The translations under genes were made by a program, and so were the position numbers. Positions 50,105 through 58,397 of a stretch of 64,000 nucleotides of DNA are shown piece by piece. Within the stretch, counting starts at the first letter, position 1; the number at the start of each line of letters is the position of its first letter. Source of the stretch: Anaerolineae bacterium (lineage in GTDB: Bacteria > Chloroflexota > Anaerolineae > Anaerolineales > Anaerolineaceae); NCBI GenBank assembly GCA_013314735.1, contig JABUFD010000002.1, positions 186,001-250,000 on the forward strand, given 5' to 3'. The notes under the pieces are model-generated. The model was not told the DNA's origin. It saw only the letters and a program-made list of their open reading frames with translations, and did no database searches.

Positions 50105-51091
50105 ATGGATTTGCCACGACTGGAAGAATTACGAATGATTTCCCGGGTTGCCCGGATGTATTATGAAAGCGGGATGCTGCAGGCGGAGATCGCCCGGCAG
50201 ATGGGTTTGTCGCAGGCTACCGTATCACGGTTGCTGGCGCGCTCCCGCGAAGAAGGGATTGTCCACATCTCGATCAAAATTCCACATGGCGTTTATACTG
50301 GGCTGGAGGATAGCTTGATCCTGAAATTCGGGCTGCAGGAAGCGATCGTGGTCGATTGCCTGGATGATGATGAAAAAATGATCCAGCGCGAACTGGGGGC
50401 GGCAGCTGCCTATTACCTGGAATCAATTGTGCGCCCGCATGATGTGGTTGGCCTTTCGTCATGGAGTGCCACATTGTTGGCCCTGGTGGATGCGATGCAC
50501 CCGTTGCCCCGCAAAATGGGGGTGCAGGTGGTACAGATTCTGGGGGGAGTGGGTAACCCGGCGGCGGAGACGCACGCCACCCGCCTGACTGCCCGTATGG
50601 CACAATTATTGAGTGGGGAAGCGGTGTACCTGCCGCTGCCCGGTGTGGTGTCTTCAGATGAGGCCCGTGATGTGTTGATCCGTGAGGAATATGCCCAGGA
50701 AGCACTGTGCCTGTTCCCGCAGGTAACGATTGCGCTGGTCGGGATTGGCGCAGTCACACCTTCTCCTTTGCTGGCGCAGAGCGGAAATGTCTTCACCCGG
50801 GCAGAATTGGACCTGCTTCAGGAGCAACGTGCAGCCGGGGACATCTTGCTGCGGTTTTTTGATGGGCAGGGCCGGTTGGTGAGTTCCGGGCTGGAAAACC
50901 GGGTCATATCGATGCGGTTGGAACAATTAAAACAAGTCCGGCGCGCCATCGGGATAGCTGGCGGGCGGCGGAAATTTCAGGCTATCCTGGGAGCGCTGCG
51001 AGGTGGCTGGGTGAATACCCTGATTACGGATCGTTTCACCGCGGAACGGTTGGCACTGGAGGTATCGTTTTCAACACATTCGGCTGGATGA
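50105..51091 (+). CDS. SorC/DeoR-type transcriptional regulator with sugar-binding domain
   Basis: 328 residues. N-terminal HTH (YYESGMLQAEIARQMGLSQATVSRLLARSREEGIV) and the SorC sugar-binding domain with VGLSSWSATLLALVDAM, VQILGGVGN, TRLTARMAQLL, YLPLPG, ALVGIGAVTPSPLL and GDILLRFFDGQG. These are typical for regulators that sense phosphorylated sugars. A TTG at 50078 would add nine residues; neither start has a well-spaced ribosome site, and I prefer ATG 50105. It is divergent from the transketolase operon and overlaps the SGNH gene by 56 bp at the 3' end. Confidence 0.88.
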   Translation: MDLPRLEELRMISRVARMYYESGMLQAEIARQMGLSQATVSRLLARSREEGIVHISIKIPHGVYTGLEDSLILKFGLQEAIVVDCLDDDEKMIQRELGAAAAYYLESIVRPHDVVGLSSWSATLLALVDAMHPLPRKMGVQVVQILGGVGNPAAETHATRLTARMAQLLSGEAVYLPLPGVVSSDEARDVLIREEYAQEALCLFPQVTIALVGIGAVTPSPLLAQSGNVFTRAELDLLQEQRAAGDILLRFFDGQGRLVSSGLENRVISMRLEQLKQVRRAIGIAGGRRKFQAILGALRGGWVNTLITDRFTAERLALEVSFSTHSAG

Positions 51092-51710
51092 CAGCCCGCC
51101 AGACCTGGTAGCCTTTGGAGTTGAAATGCAACCGGTCTTCTTCGAAAATATCCGGTAAAGGTTCTCCTGTGTCTGTCAGGAGAGCCGGGGTGCAGTTGAT
51201 GAAGTGGTACTGATCCGGGTGTACTTTACACCATTCCTGAACCAGCGTATTGGCGCGGTGCGCGTGCTGCCAGACATGCCAACGGGCAAGAGTGGGGGCG
51301 ATGGAGATGTAGTGCAGCGGCACGCCGGGCAGTGCCTGGTTGAGGTTTCCAAAGAAGGCAAGGAGTTCTTCGAACATCTCGTCGCCGGTCTTGCTGGTTT
51401 CATCACCGCTGATGTCGTTGGAACCGGCATAGACCAGCATGGCACGCGGGTGAAACGGCACAACGATGCGCTGGTAAAAGGATGCCCAATCGCCGACGCG
51501 GGTTCCGCCGATGCCGACATTGATGGTTTCGAGGGGCAGCAGGTCGTCGGCGGAGGTGCGCCAGAATTCCATGAATGAGCTGCCGAAAAGAAGTACTTTT
51601 CCCTGTGGGAGACTGTCCCTGTAACGGGCTTCGATGGCGCGCACATTTGGTTCAAAAGGGCTTGCCGGGGTTTCGTTCAATGCGCTTTCTTCCTTTGAAT
51701 GGTCAATCAT
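51036..51710 (-). CDS. SGNH/GDSL-family hydrolase
   Basis: 224 residues with the SGNH blocks: LLFGSSFMEFW (catalytic Ser in GSS), NVGIGGTRVGDW (Gly), VYAGSNDI (Asn) and EEDRLHFNSKGYQVW (Asp and His). No signal peptide, so an intracellular esterase or acetyl-hydrolase. The ATG at 51710 overlaps the fumarase beta stop. It is last in the malic enzyme-fumarase operon, and its 3' end runs 56 bp into the convergent regulator gene. Confidence 0.85.
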   Translation of the reverse strand: MIDHSKEESALNETPASPFEPNVRAIEARYRDSLPQGKVLLFGSSFMEFWRTSADDLLPLETINVGIGGTRVGDWASFYQRIVVPFHPRAMLVYAGSNDISGDETSKTGDEMFEELLAFFGNLNQALPGVPLHYISIAPTLARWHVWQHAHRANTLVQEWCKVHPDQYHFINCTPALLTDTGEPLPDIFEEDRLHFNSKGYQVWRAVIQPNVLKTIPPVPTVPR

Positions 51711-52335
51711 CCCGCAACAGGCTGTGCAGCCGGGCTCGCGAAGCTTCCCGCACGGTGGCATGCAGGCTGCTGCCGTGGGCATCCATGGTGACAAACAGCG
51801 GCACATCGCGAACCTGAAGCACCCACATGGCTTCGGGCATGCCAAATTCATGCTTGAGGACGTCCAGCACGCATTCGATATGTTCGGCGATGACGGCGGC
51901 GGTACCGCCTACGGCGTGGAAATACACCGCGCTGTTACCGGTTAGCGCAGTGAGGGTTTTTGTGCCCATCCCACCTTTGCCGATGACCCCACGCAGGCCA
52001 AAAAGCCGGATGATGTCGGCCTGGTACGGTTCTTCACGGATGCTGGTGGTTGGCCCGGCTGCGGTAACATGGTATCCGATGCCATCCTGCCTGACGACCG
52101 GGCCGCAGTGGTAAATGACCCCGCCTGCCAGGTAAGTGCGCAGCTGCTCATATACAACCTGATCTTCAGCGGTCGCGGCGATGGTGTTGGCGATGAAACG
52201 GTCATACAGCCAGCGGTGGGCGGTATCACGGGCGGTGACAATGATCCCGCTCAGCAGAACGGTATCCCCCACAGACAGGTTGCTGATGGCGGGTTCGGCG
52301 ATGGGGACGGTGAGGGGGATGGCGCGGTCAGGCAT
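51703..52335 (-). CDS. class I fumarase, beta subunit
   Basis: 210 residues equal to the C-terminal domain of iron-sulfur fumarases. It contains SGIIVTARDTAHRW, GPVVRQDGIGYHVTAAGPTTSIREEPYQA and GKGGMGTKTLTALTGNSAVYFHAVGGTAA, which are characteristic. It overlaps the alpha gene by 8 nt, so the subunits are co-translated. With alpha it hydrates fumarate to malate; related pairs act on tartrate, so substrate is likely but not certain. Confidence 0.92.
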   Translation of the reverse strand: MPDRAIPLTVPIAEPAISNLSVGDTVLLSGIIVTARDTAHRWLYDRFIANTIAATAEDQVVYEQLRTYLAGGVIYHCGPVVRQDGIGYHVTAAGPTTSIREEPYQADIIRLFGLRGVIGKGGMGTKTLTALTGNSAVYFHAVGGTAAVIAEHIECVLDVLKHEFGMPEAMWVLQVRDVPLFVTMDAHGSSLHATVREASRARLHSLLRDD

Positions 52336-53200
52336 AGGTGATTGCCTCGCCTCGCACGGTCATCCGGCGGCGGCGGTAAGCCCAGCACATGTAGGAAACG
52401 GTGACGAAATAGGAAGCCGGCAGGCGGTGGAGGGCGGTGATGTGGGTTTTGAGGATCGTGTTTTTCCCACCGAACCCCATCGGGCCGATGCCCAGCTGGT
52501 TGGCTTCAAGCGTGATGCGTTCTTCCAGCGCTGCCAGTGCGGGATCGGGGTTGTGCGCATCCAGCGGTTCCAGAAATAACTGCTTGGAGGCGAGGTAACC
52601 GCTGCCGCGGTCACCGCCGATGGCGATGCCGAGGAAGCCGGGAGCGCAGCCCATGCCCTGCGCCTGGAAGACCGCATCCAGGGCAGCTTTGCGGACGCCG
52701 TCCAGGTCGCGCCCGGCGAAAATGGTTTCATCCGGCAGGCTGTACTGCCGGCCGACATTTTCGCAGCCACCGCCCTTGAGGAGAAGGTCGATCACGAGGG
52801 TATCCTCCCCGGATTCTTCGAAGTGAATGGTCGGGAACCAGGGATCGCCGAGGTTGCTGCCGCTGTTGATGCCGGTAACAGGGTGGACCGCGTTGGAGCG
52901 GAGGAAGGCGCTGGCAGTTGCCTGTTCGACCGCGGTGAGGATCGCGAATCTTAATTCTTTTTGCGCATAGCCGGCCGGGTATTGCACGGTGAAGATCGGG
53001 GTGCCGGTGTCCTGGCAGATCGGCACCGACTTGCGCCGGGCGACGGCTGCGTTTTCCAGGATGAGTTCCATTGTCCTGCGGGCAGGGCTGCCGGGATGTT
53101 CGGAGTGAAGGGTATTTTGCAATGCCTGTTCTACATCCAGTGGCAGGGAAGTGGATGAGAGGCGGATCAATTCGATCAGGGGTGGGATCAGATCAACCAT
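52328..53200 (-). CDS. class I fumarase, alpha subunit
   Basis: 290 residues with the iron-sulfur catalytic subunit signatures: PICQDTGTPIFTV (cluster Cys), GCENVGRQYSL (Cys), MGCAPGFLGIAIGGDRGSGYL (Cys) and the late IGPMGFGGKNTILKTHI. Overlaps the malic enzyme gene by 8 nt. The product malate is the substrate of the enzyme encoded upstream. Confidence 0.93.
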   Translation of the reverse strand: MVDLIPPLIELIRLSSTSLPLDVEQALQNTLHSEHPGSPARRTMELILENAAVARRKSVPICQDTGTPIFTVQYPAGYAQKELRFAILTAVEQATASAFLRSNAVHPVTGINSGSNLGDPWFPTIHFEESGEDTLVIDLLLKGGGCENVGRQYSLPDETIFAGRDLDGVRKAALDAVFQAQGMGCAPGFLGIAIGGDRGSGYLASKQLFLEPLDAHNPDPALAALEERITLEANQLGIGPMGFGGKNTILKTHITALHRLPASYFVTVSYMCWAYRRRRMTVRGEAITYA

Positions 53201-54482
53201 TGGGAATCTTCAAGCGTTGTTCGAGGGAGCGGACATAGGAATCGGCATCGAAAGGCAGGCGCGCCACACCGCTCTGCACGGCGGCCTGTGCCACAGCGGG
53301 GGCTTCCCACAGGCACACGCGCCGGTCGAGGGGCTTGGGGACAACGTACGCCGGGCCGAATTCGAGGTGATCTAGGCCGTAAGCTGTCAGCACCTGCGGT
53401 GGGACGGGTTCTTTTGCCAGCTCCGCCAGGGCGTGCGAGGCAGCCAGTTTCATGGCGTCGTTGATGGCGCGTGCGCGCACATCGAGCGCGCCGCGGAAGA
53501 TGAAGGGGAACCCCAGCACATTGTTGATCTGGTTGGGGGTGTCAGAACGCCCGGTGCCGACGATGGCATCGGGACGGGTCACACGGGCGAGATCGTAGGG
53601 GATTTCCGGGTCGGGGTTCGCCATGGGGAAGATGATCGGGTTGGCACGCATGCGCTGCAGCATGGCAGGGGTGACCAGGTTCGCGGCAGAAAGGCCGATG
53701 AATAGGTCAGCGCCTTCGATCACATCGGCCAGGCTGGTGGGACGGTCACCGTTGGCGAAAGCGGCCTTTTCCGGAAACATCCCGGCGGCGCGGCCGGGGT
53801 GGACCAGGCCGTCAATATCAACCAGCCACAGGTTTTCACGTGGGAAACCCATCAGCACCAGCTGCCGGGCGCAGGAAAGCGCCGCGGCACCCGCGCCGGA
53901 AAAGACAACTTTCGTATCGGCTGGCTGGCGGTCCGTCAGTGCCAGGGCGTTACGAACAGCTGCGCCGAGGATGATGGCGGTGCCGTGCTGGTCATCATGG
54001 AAAACCGGGATGTCGAGGAGGGTCTGCAGGCGCTGCTCGATGGCGAAGCACTGCGGGGAGGCAATGTCTTCGAGGTTGATCCCGCCGAAGGTGGGGGCAA
54101 TGGCGCGCACAACTTCGATGAAGCGGTCGGGATCCTGGGCATCGACCTCGATATCAAACACGTCAATATCGGCAAAGGCTTTGAAGAGGACCGCTTTGCC
54201 TTCCATCACCGGTTTGGCAGCCAACGGACCGCGGTTCCCGAGGCCGAGAATGGCGGTGCCGTTGGAAATGACCGCCACCAGGTTACCGCGGGCGGTGTAG
54301 TCATAGACCGCATCCGGGTTGCCGGCGATCTCGAGGACGGGGTAGGCAACACCCGGGGTGTACGCCAGCCCCAGGTCGTGCTGGGTGGCGAGGGGTTTGC
54401 TGGGCTGGACCGTGATCTTCCCGGGCTGCCCGTTGCGGGTATGGTATTCAAGCGCGGCTTGTTTCGTGATGGCTGACGGCAT
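53193..54482 (-). CDS. malic enzyme (malate dehydrogenase, oxaloacetate-decarboxylating)
   Basis: 429 residues, the short bacterial form. Contains LGLAYTPGVAYPVLEIAGNPDAVYDYTARGN, ISNGTAILGLGNRGPLAAKPVMEGKAVLFK (with the catalytic Lys), FHDDQHGTAIILGAAVRNAL (metal-binding Asp) and the NAD(P) fold KVVFSGAGAAALSCARQLVLMG. It is the first gene of the four-gene operon, and together with fumarase it would turn fumarate into pyruvate. Confidence 0.95.
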   Translation of the reverse strand: MPSAITKQAALEYHTRNGQPGKITVQPSKPLATQHDLGLAYTPGVAYPVLEIAGNPDAVYDYTARGNLVAVISNGTAILGLGNRGPLAAKPVMEGKAVLFKAFADIDVFDIEVDAQDPDRFIEVVRAIAPTFGGINLEDIASPQCFAIEQRLQTLLDIPVFHDDQHGTAIILGAAVRNALALTDRQPADTKVVFSGAGAAALSCARQLVLMGFPRENLWLVDIDGLVHPGRAAGMFPEKAAFANGDRPTSLADVIEGADLFIGLSAANLVTPAMLQRMRANPIIFPMANPDPEIPYDLARVTRPDAIVGTGRSDTPNQINNVLGFPFIFRGALDVRARAINDAMKLAASHALAELAKEPVPPQVLTAYGLDHLEFGPAYVVPKPLDRRVCLWEAPAVAQAAVQSGVARLPFDADSYVRSLEQRLKIPNG

Positions 54483-54601
54483 GGTGTGTGTTCCTCCATC
54501 CAGAATTATACCTGCCTGGCGGGTTCGTTGTAGGATTTACATTCGGATTCGGTCTTGTTTTCATTTACCCGGTGTTCGTCTGCGTGTTTATGTGGGTAAA
54601 A

Positions 54602-54910
54602 TTATTTTCTATGCTTTTTTATTATCACCTGCAATGGAATGATAGCTGTAATAAATATGATGATTACCGCATGAAAATAGCTGATACGTATCTGAAGCAA
54701 ATACTCAAATACAATCCCGAATGAAATCCATACTATCCCAATTATGAATAGGGTAGAAAAGGTAATTCTTATCCCTTTGCTTAAGAATTTGTGTTTCATG
54801 GGTGTATTTTCTTCCATAGGTGTCAAGGTCAGCGATGGCGCAATTATGTACGAAACAAAAAACAGAAGTATCACGATCAGTAAAAATGTACCAAATCCTA
54901 TAAAAACCAT
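54602..54910 (-). CDS. small membrane protein in immunity position
   Basis: 102 residues with three hydrophobic spans (FIGFGTFLLIVILLFFVSYII, ITFSTLFIIGIVWISFGIVFEY, FHAVIIIFITAIIPLQVII). The DNA is AT-rich compared with the neighbourhood. It begins a few nt after the stop of a toxin-like fragment (54917-55066), the usual place of an immunity gene in polymorphic toxin loci. No family recognised. Confidence 0.6.
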   Translation of the reverse strand: MVFIGFGTFLLIVILLFFVSYIIAPSLTLTPMEENTPMKHKFLSKGIRITFSTLFIIGIVWISFGIVFEYLLQIRISYFHAVIIIFITAIIPLQVIIKKHRK

Positions 54911-54916
54911 ATACTA

Positions 54917-55066
54917 TTACCTTTTTTCTGTACTCAAAAAGCCATCATTCTTGTACGCCGCAAAGCGGCCTGTACCGCCGAGGTAATACAGCACCTCGCT
55001 TTCGAGTTCGTTTTCATCCACCCACTGCACGTAATACCCGCCGAAAGAATAGGGAGTGAAGGTTAG
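54917..55066 (-). pseudogene. C-terminal fragment of a toxin-like protein
   Basis: An open minus frame without a start codon reads TFTPYSFGGYYVQWVDENELESEVLYYLGGTGRFAAYKN and ends at a TAA just before the small membrane protein. GC content and codon use resemble the host, unlike the AT-rich gene that follows. It looks like a displaced C-terminal cassette of an RHS-type protein; identity uncertain. Confidence 0.45.
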
Positions 55067-55070
55067 TATG

Positions 55071-55781
55071 TCAATCTTTTTTTGCTTTCCGAAGTGTATT
55101 TATTATGAAAATAAAACTATATGCAAACTTTACGAAATCTATGATAGCCACTCCAATAAATACACTTATACCTATCATGAATAACATACCTAAATAGGTA
55201 CTAAAATGCTTAACAAAGAAAGCGCTGAACGCAGGGGCAAATGGAAGTAATTTCTCATATTGAGATACGTCTTTATTGGAATTGAAGGTCTCCCTAAAAG
55301 CATTGATAATTTTGTTACCATCAAAATTATTGAACTTTTTTGCATCATAAAAACTCACAACCTTAGAATCCAGGTGGTTTGCTAAAATTCTTCTATTAAA
55401 TGTCACTATAGTGAAAATTAATAGAGTCATTATGTATAGATAAAACACGAACGATAAATTTGTTTTACCTTCATACATTAATAATTGGTGAAATACATAA
55501 ATCAAGAAGGCGATCGTCGGTATAACACCTGCAGCTAGAACCCCAAAATAAACACGTGGCTCATAATGCAACAGAAAAGCGGTCACGTCTAACAGGGTAA
55601 TGAATAAGATGCTTATGACTATTGTTGTCCAGGGGATCTCTATGAACGCAATATTTTGATAATAATTTAAAGTTAACAAAGCTGCAAAACCTAAAAAGGC
55701 GAAAAAAACAAATTTCCCTAAGGTCATTAGAGTTAAAAACTTGCCCATTTGTCTATTATGTCTCAGTTTTTTTTTCGTCAT
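55071..55781 (-). CDS. AT-rich membrane protein, likely immunity protein
   Basis: 236 residues with five or six spans (VFFAFLGFAALLTL, TTIVISILFITLLDVTAFLL, VYFGVLAAGVIPTIAFLIYVF, FVFYLYIMTLLIFTIVTF, and two near the C terminus). A cytoplasmic loop in the middle has KKFNNFDGNKIINAFRETF. The start ATG is 5 nt after the stop of the RHS toxin-like tail. Its AT-rich composition against GC-rich flanks suggests recent transfer. Immunity to a membrane-active toxin is the natural reading but is not proved. Confidence 0.6.
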   Translation of the reverse strand: MTKKKLRHNRQMGKFLTLMTLGKFVFFAFLGFAALLTLNYYQNIAFIEIPWTTIVISILFITLLDVTAFLLHYEPRVYFGVLAAGVIPTIAFLIYVFHQLLMYEGKTNLSFVFYLYIMTLLIFTIVTFNRRILANHLDSKVVSFYDAKKFNNFDGNKIINAFRETFNSNKDVSQYEKLLPFAPAFSAFFVKHFSTYLGMLFMIGISVFIGVAIIDFVKFAYSFIFIINTLRKAKKD

Positions 55782-55785
55782 TGAT

Positions 55786-56260
55786 TCACACGCCAAAAAA
55801 ATTTACTGCTCTTCTGCGGATGTCAACAGCATCAGAAAATCCATTCCAAATGACTCCTGCAACAACATCGGCAAGAAGTTTTGCGGCAATAGCTCCAGGG
55901 CCTGTCTCAAAAGTATGTACCCCTGCTCCAATCCCCGCAAATTCTGAAATAAGAAAACCCGCAGTCTCAACGGTCAAATCTCCCGAAATATGAGCTGCTG
56001 CTGGTGAACCAGTCTATCCGCCTGGAAAAATGTGCGCAGACGAAGGGCGAATGACCTTCGTCTTGGAGAATTTTCTTTGCAAATTCTCTGTAAATCAAAG
56101 CTACACTTTGGTTCGGGATCATACCATCGCGCAACGTATTACATCAGCCCCAGTTCATCCATGCACGAGCGCTGGCGGCCGTACGTGTATTCGTCGGCGG
56201 AAAAACTGGCTATGGCTGCTACTTCTGGTGTTTCCGTCGGGGTAATATCCAGGTGCGGTC
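55786..56260 (-). pseudogene. decayed RHS-family protein (core remnant and toxin-like tail)
   Basis: Reading the minus strand in pieces recovers RHS landmarks: YYPDGNTRSSSHSQ, then after a frame change EYTYGRQRSCMDELGLM, a stop, then YVARWYDPE, and later ADRLVHQQQ. They correspond to the ...YYPFGETR..., TYTGQRSYMDE-GLMYY-ARWYDPE and QAD.IVP blocks at the end of RHS cores. A 63-residue Ala/Gly-rich tail (HTFETGPGAIAAKLLADVVAGV) follows and ends at 55786. Frameshifts and an in-frame stop show that it is broken. Confidence 0.65.
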
Positions 56261-56472
56261 TCATTCATTGATAATACCGGAAAATTCGCTATCAGCCAAC
56301 TGGGATTAATCACAGTTTTCGCATTCCCCTGGGGGAAAATCATCGTGCAGGGGGATGCACGGCGAACCAAAAAGTTGTATGCTTTCCTTATCAGTATCTG
56401 TTTCACTGTTCCGTTTTGCCTGCCGTATCCCTGGTTTTGTATCATGTAAAATGAATTGAGAGGTTCGTTCCG

Positions 56473-58308
56473 ATGATGCGAAGAAAATGGTTGTCCCTGC
56501 TGCTGATGGCGCTGGTATTGCCGCTCCTATGCGCCTGCCATGCGCAGCAGGGTCTGTCTGCGAAGGAGACAGCGGTACCTAAAACCGCCAGTACCACCTC
56601 TGGGGAGCAGGCTGCGACAACACTCACTCCCAACCCTGCCCTGACAGAGACCGTTCAAATACCAGGGCGGGGCACTCTGAAATTATCGGATTTGCTGAAT
56701 GGATTTCTCTTCGATGGCCCGGTGGATGAATCCTGGCTGACCCTGCCGGATGTTTCGATACCCCCACTGCACCGCTTTGAGGGCACATTGGAATTAATGG
56801 GAGAGGAAAGCGGTGGGCAGATCCAGATGGTGCGTGGTGAACTGGAACCCGAACATCGTTTCCTGCCGGAGTTCGCCTACCAGTTTGTGCAAACGGATGA
56901 CGGCTGGTTGGTGCCGGTGCAGCGTGGGTTGATCATCGCGGATCACCCGTTATGGAACCTGCACCTGGAAGCCGGACGGGTGTGGCAGGAGGTGGAGGAT
57001 GGGGATTGGACCCGGGCATCGCTGCCGTTCACGCTTTCGGTGAAAGGTGGAAACGCTGCTTTTAACGGGACACTGACCTTCCTGTTCAATGACCAGGCGG
57101 TTTCAATGGTATGGTACCAGGTGACGCAGGAAACCACCACCTATACCCGGGCGAATTTGTGGGGCCTGCTGACGGCAGAATATCACCCGGCGGCGGTGGA
57201 GAACGCTGAAGCAATCCGTACTACATTCGCTGCTGAACGCGCCAACCGTATGCCTGTGCGTCCAATTGAGGACCTGGCAGTGGTGTACCCGGGCATTGAC
57301 ATCGACGCCTTTGGAAAAGGCGTCACCCCTGAACACATGACCTGGTACGGGGTGGTGGCGGAAGGCGTCAATTATGTGGGCGGCTGCAAGACGAGGTTTG
57401 GCACGTATCCCTACTGCGAAGCGATGCGGGCGACATCTTATTCCACCGCCAAAACCGCCTTCGCCAGCGTGGCATTGATGGTGCTGGAGCAGGAATATGG
57501 CCCCGGGGTTGGCGATCTGCTGATCCAGGATTTTGTCCCCGAGGCTGCTGGAAGCGCGGGAGATTGGTCGCATGTGACTTTCAACAACGCCATCGATATG
57601 GCGACCGGGAATTACGATCAGGCGGGATTCATGACGGATGATACCAGCGAGAAAATGGGGAGTTTCTTCGGTGCGCAGCCGTACGCGGAACGCATCCAGG
57701 CTGCCTTCAACGCACCGCACCAGGTGGAACCCGGGACAAAGTGGGTCTACCGTACCAGCGACACGTTTATCCTGGTGAGTGCCATGCAGAACTTCCTGCA
57801 GGCGAAGCTGGGAGAACATGCCGACCTTTTTGCCTATGTGACCGACCGGGTCTACCGTCCACTGGTGATGGGCGAGGGATTCTTCTCGACCATGCGTACC
57901 GAGGATAACGGCTGGCAGGGGCAGGCGGAAGGCGGGTACGGATTATGGTGGGTGCCAGATGACGTTGCCAAACTGGGGGTGTTCCTGAACACCGGGAACG
58001 GCATGATCAGGGGGGAGCAAGTCCTCGATTCCGCCCGGCTGTCTGCAGCACTGCAGCGAGACCCTGATGATCGCGGGTTACCGATCCAGCAGAACCAGTA
58101 TTACAACGATGCCTTCTGGGCGAACCGTTATACCCGGGCGAATGGGTTTGAGTGTGAGGTGTGGGTCACCACGATGCAGGGAATCAGCGGGAATGTGATT
58201 GCGTTGTTCCCGAATGACGTTGTCTATTATTACTTCAGCGACAACCAGGAATTCACCTGGCTGGCGGCGCTGCGGGAGGTGGAGGCAATCGCTCCGTTGT
58301 GCCCTTAA
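56473..58308 (+). CDS. beta-lactamase-fold serine hydrolase, lipoprotein
   Basis: 611 residues. A lipoprotein-type signal ends near LLCAC. The N-terminal ~270 residues are a separate beta-rich domain. The penicillin-binding-like domain carries the SxxK motif STAK within SYSTAKTAFASVALMVLEQEYG (about residue 323), then VLIQDFVPEA... and a C-terminal half with FSTMRTEDNGWQGQAEGGYGLWWVPDDVAKLGVFLN. It may act as esterase, peptidase or amidase outside the cell. No regulatory site recognised. Confidence 0.82.
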   Translation: MMRRKWLSLLLMALVLPLLCACHAQQGLSAKETAVPKTASTTSGEQAATTLTPNPALTETVQIPGRGTLKLSDLLNGFLFDGPVDESWLTLPDVSIPPLHRFEGTLELMGEESGGQIQMVRGELEPEHRFLPEFAYQFVQTDDGWLVPVQRGLIIADHPLWNLHLEAGRVWQEVEDGDWTRASLPFTLSVKGGNAAFNGTLTFLFNDQAVSMVWYQVTQETTTYTRANLWGLLTAEYHPAAVENAEAIRTTFAAERANRMPVRPIEDLAVVYPGIDIDAFGKGVTPEHMTWYGVVAEGVNYVGGCKTRFGTYPYCEAMRATSYSTAKTAFASVALMVLEQEYGPGVGDLLIQDFVPEAAGSAGDWSHVTFNNAIDMATGNYDQAGFMTDDTSEKMGSFFGAQPYAERIQAAFNAPHQVEPGTKWVYRTSDTFILVSAMQNFLQAKLGEHADLFAYVTDRVYRPLVMGEGFFSTMRTEDNGWQGQAEGGYGLWWVPDDVAKLGVFLNTGNGMIRGEQVLDSARLSAALQRDPDDRGLPIQQNQYYNDAFWANRYTRANGFECEVWVTTMQGISGNVIALFPNDVVYYYFSDNQEFTWLAALREVEAIAPLCP

Positions 58309-58397
58309 TTCGCTGTCTCGTTGGCGCACCAGGGGAACCGAAAGACTGGTAGAATGGGAAAGGTTGCATCGATTGTTGACAGGAAAGGACCTTGACC

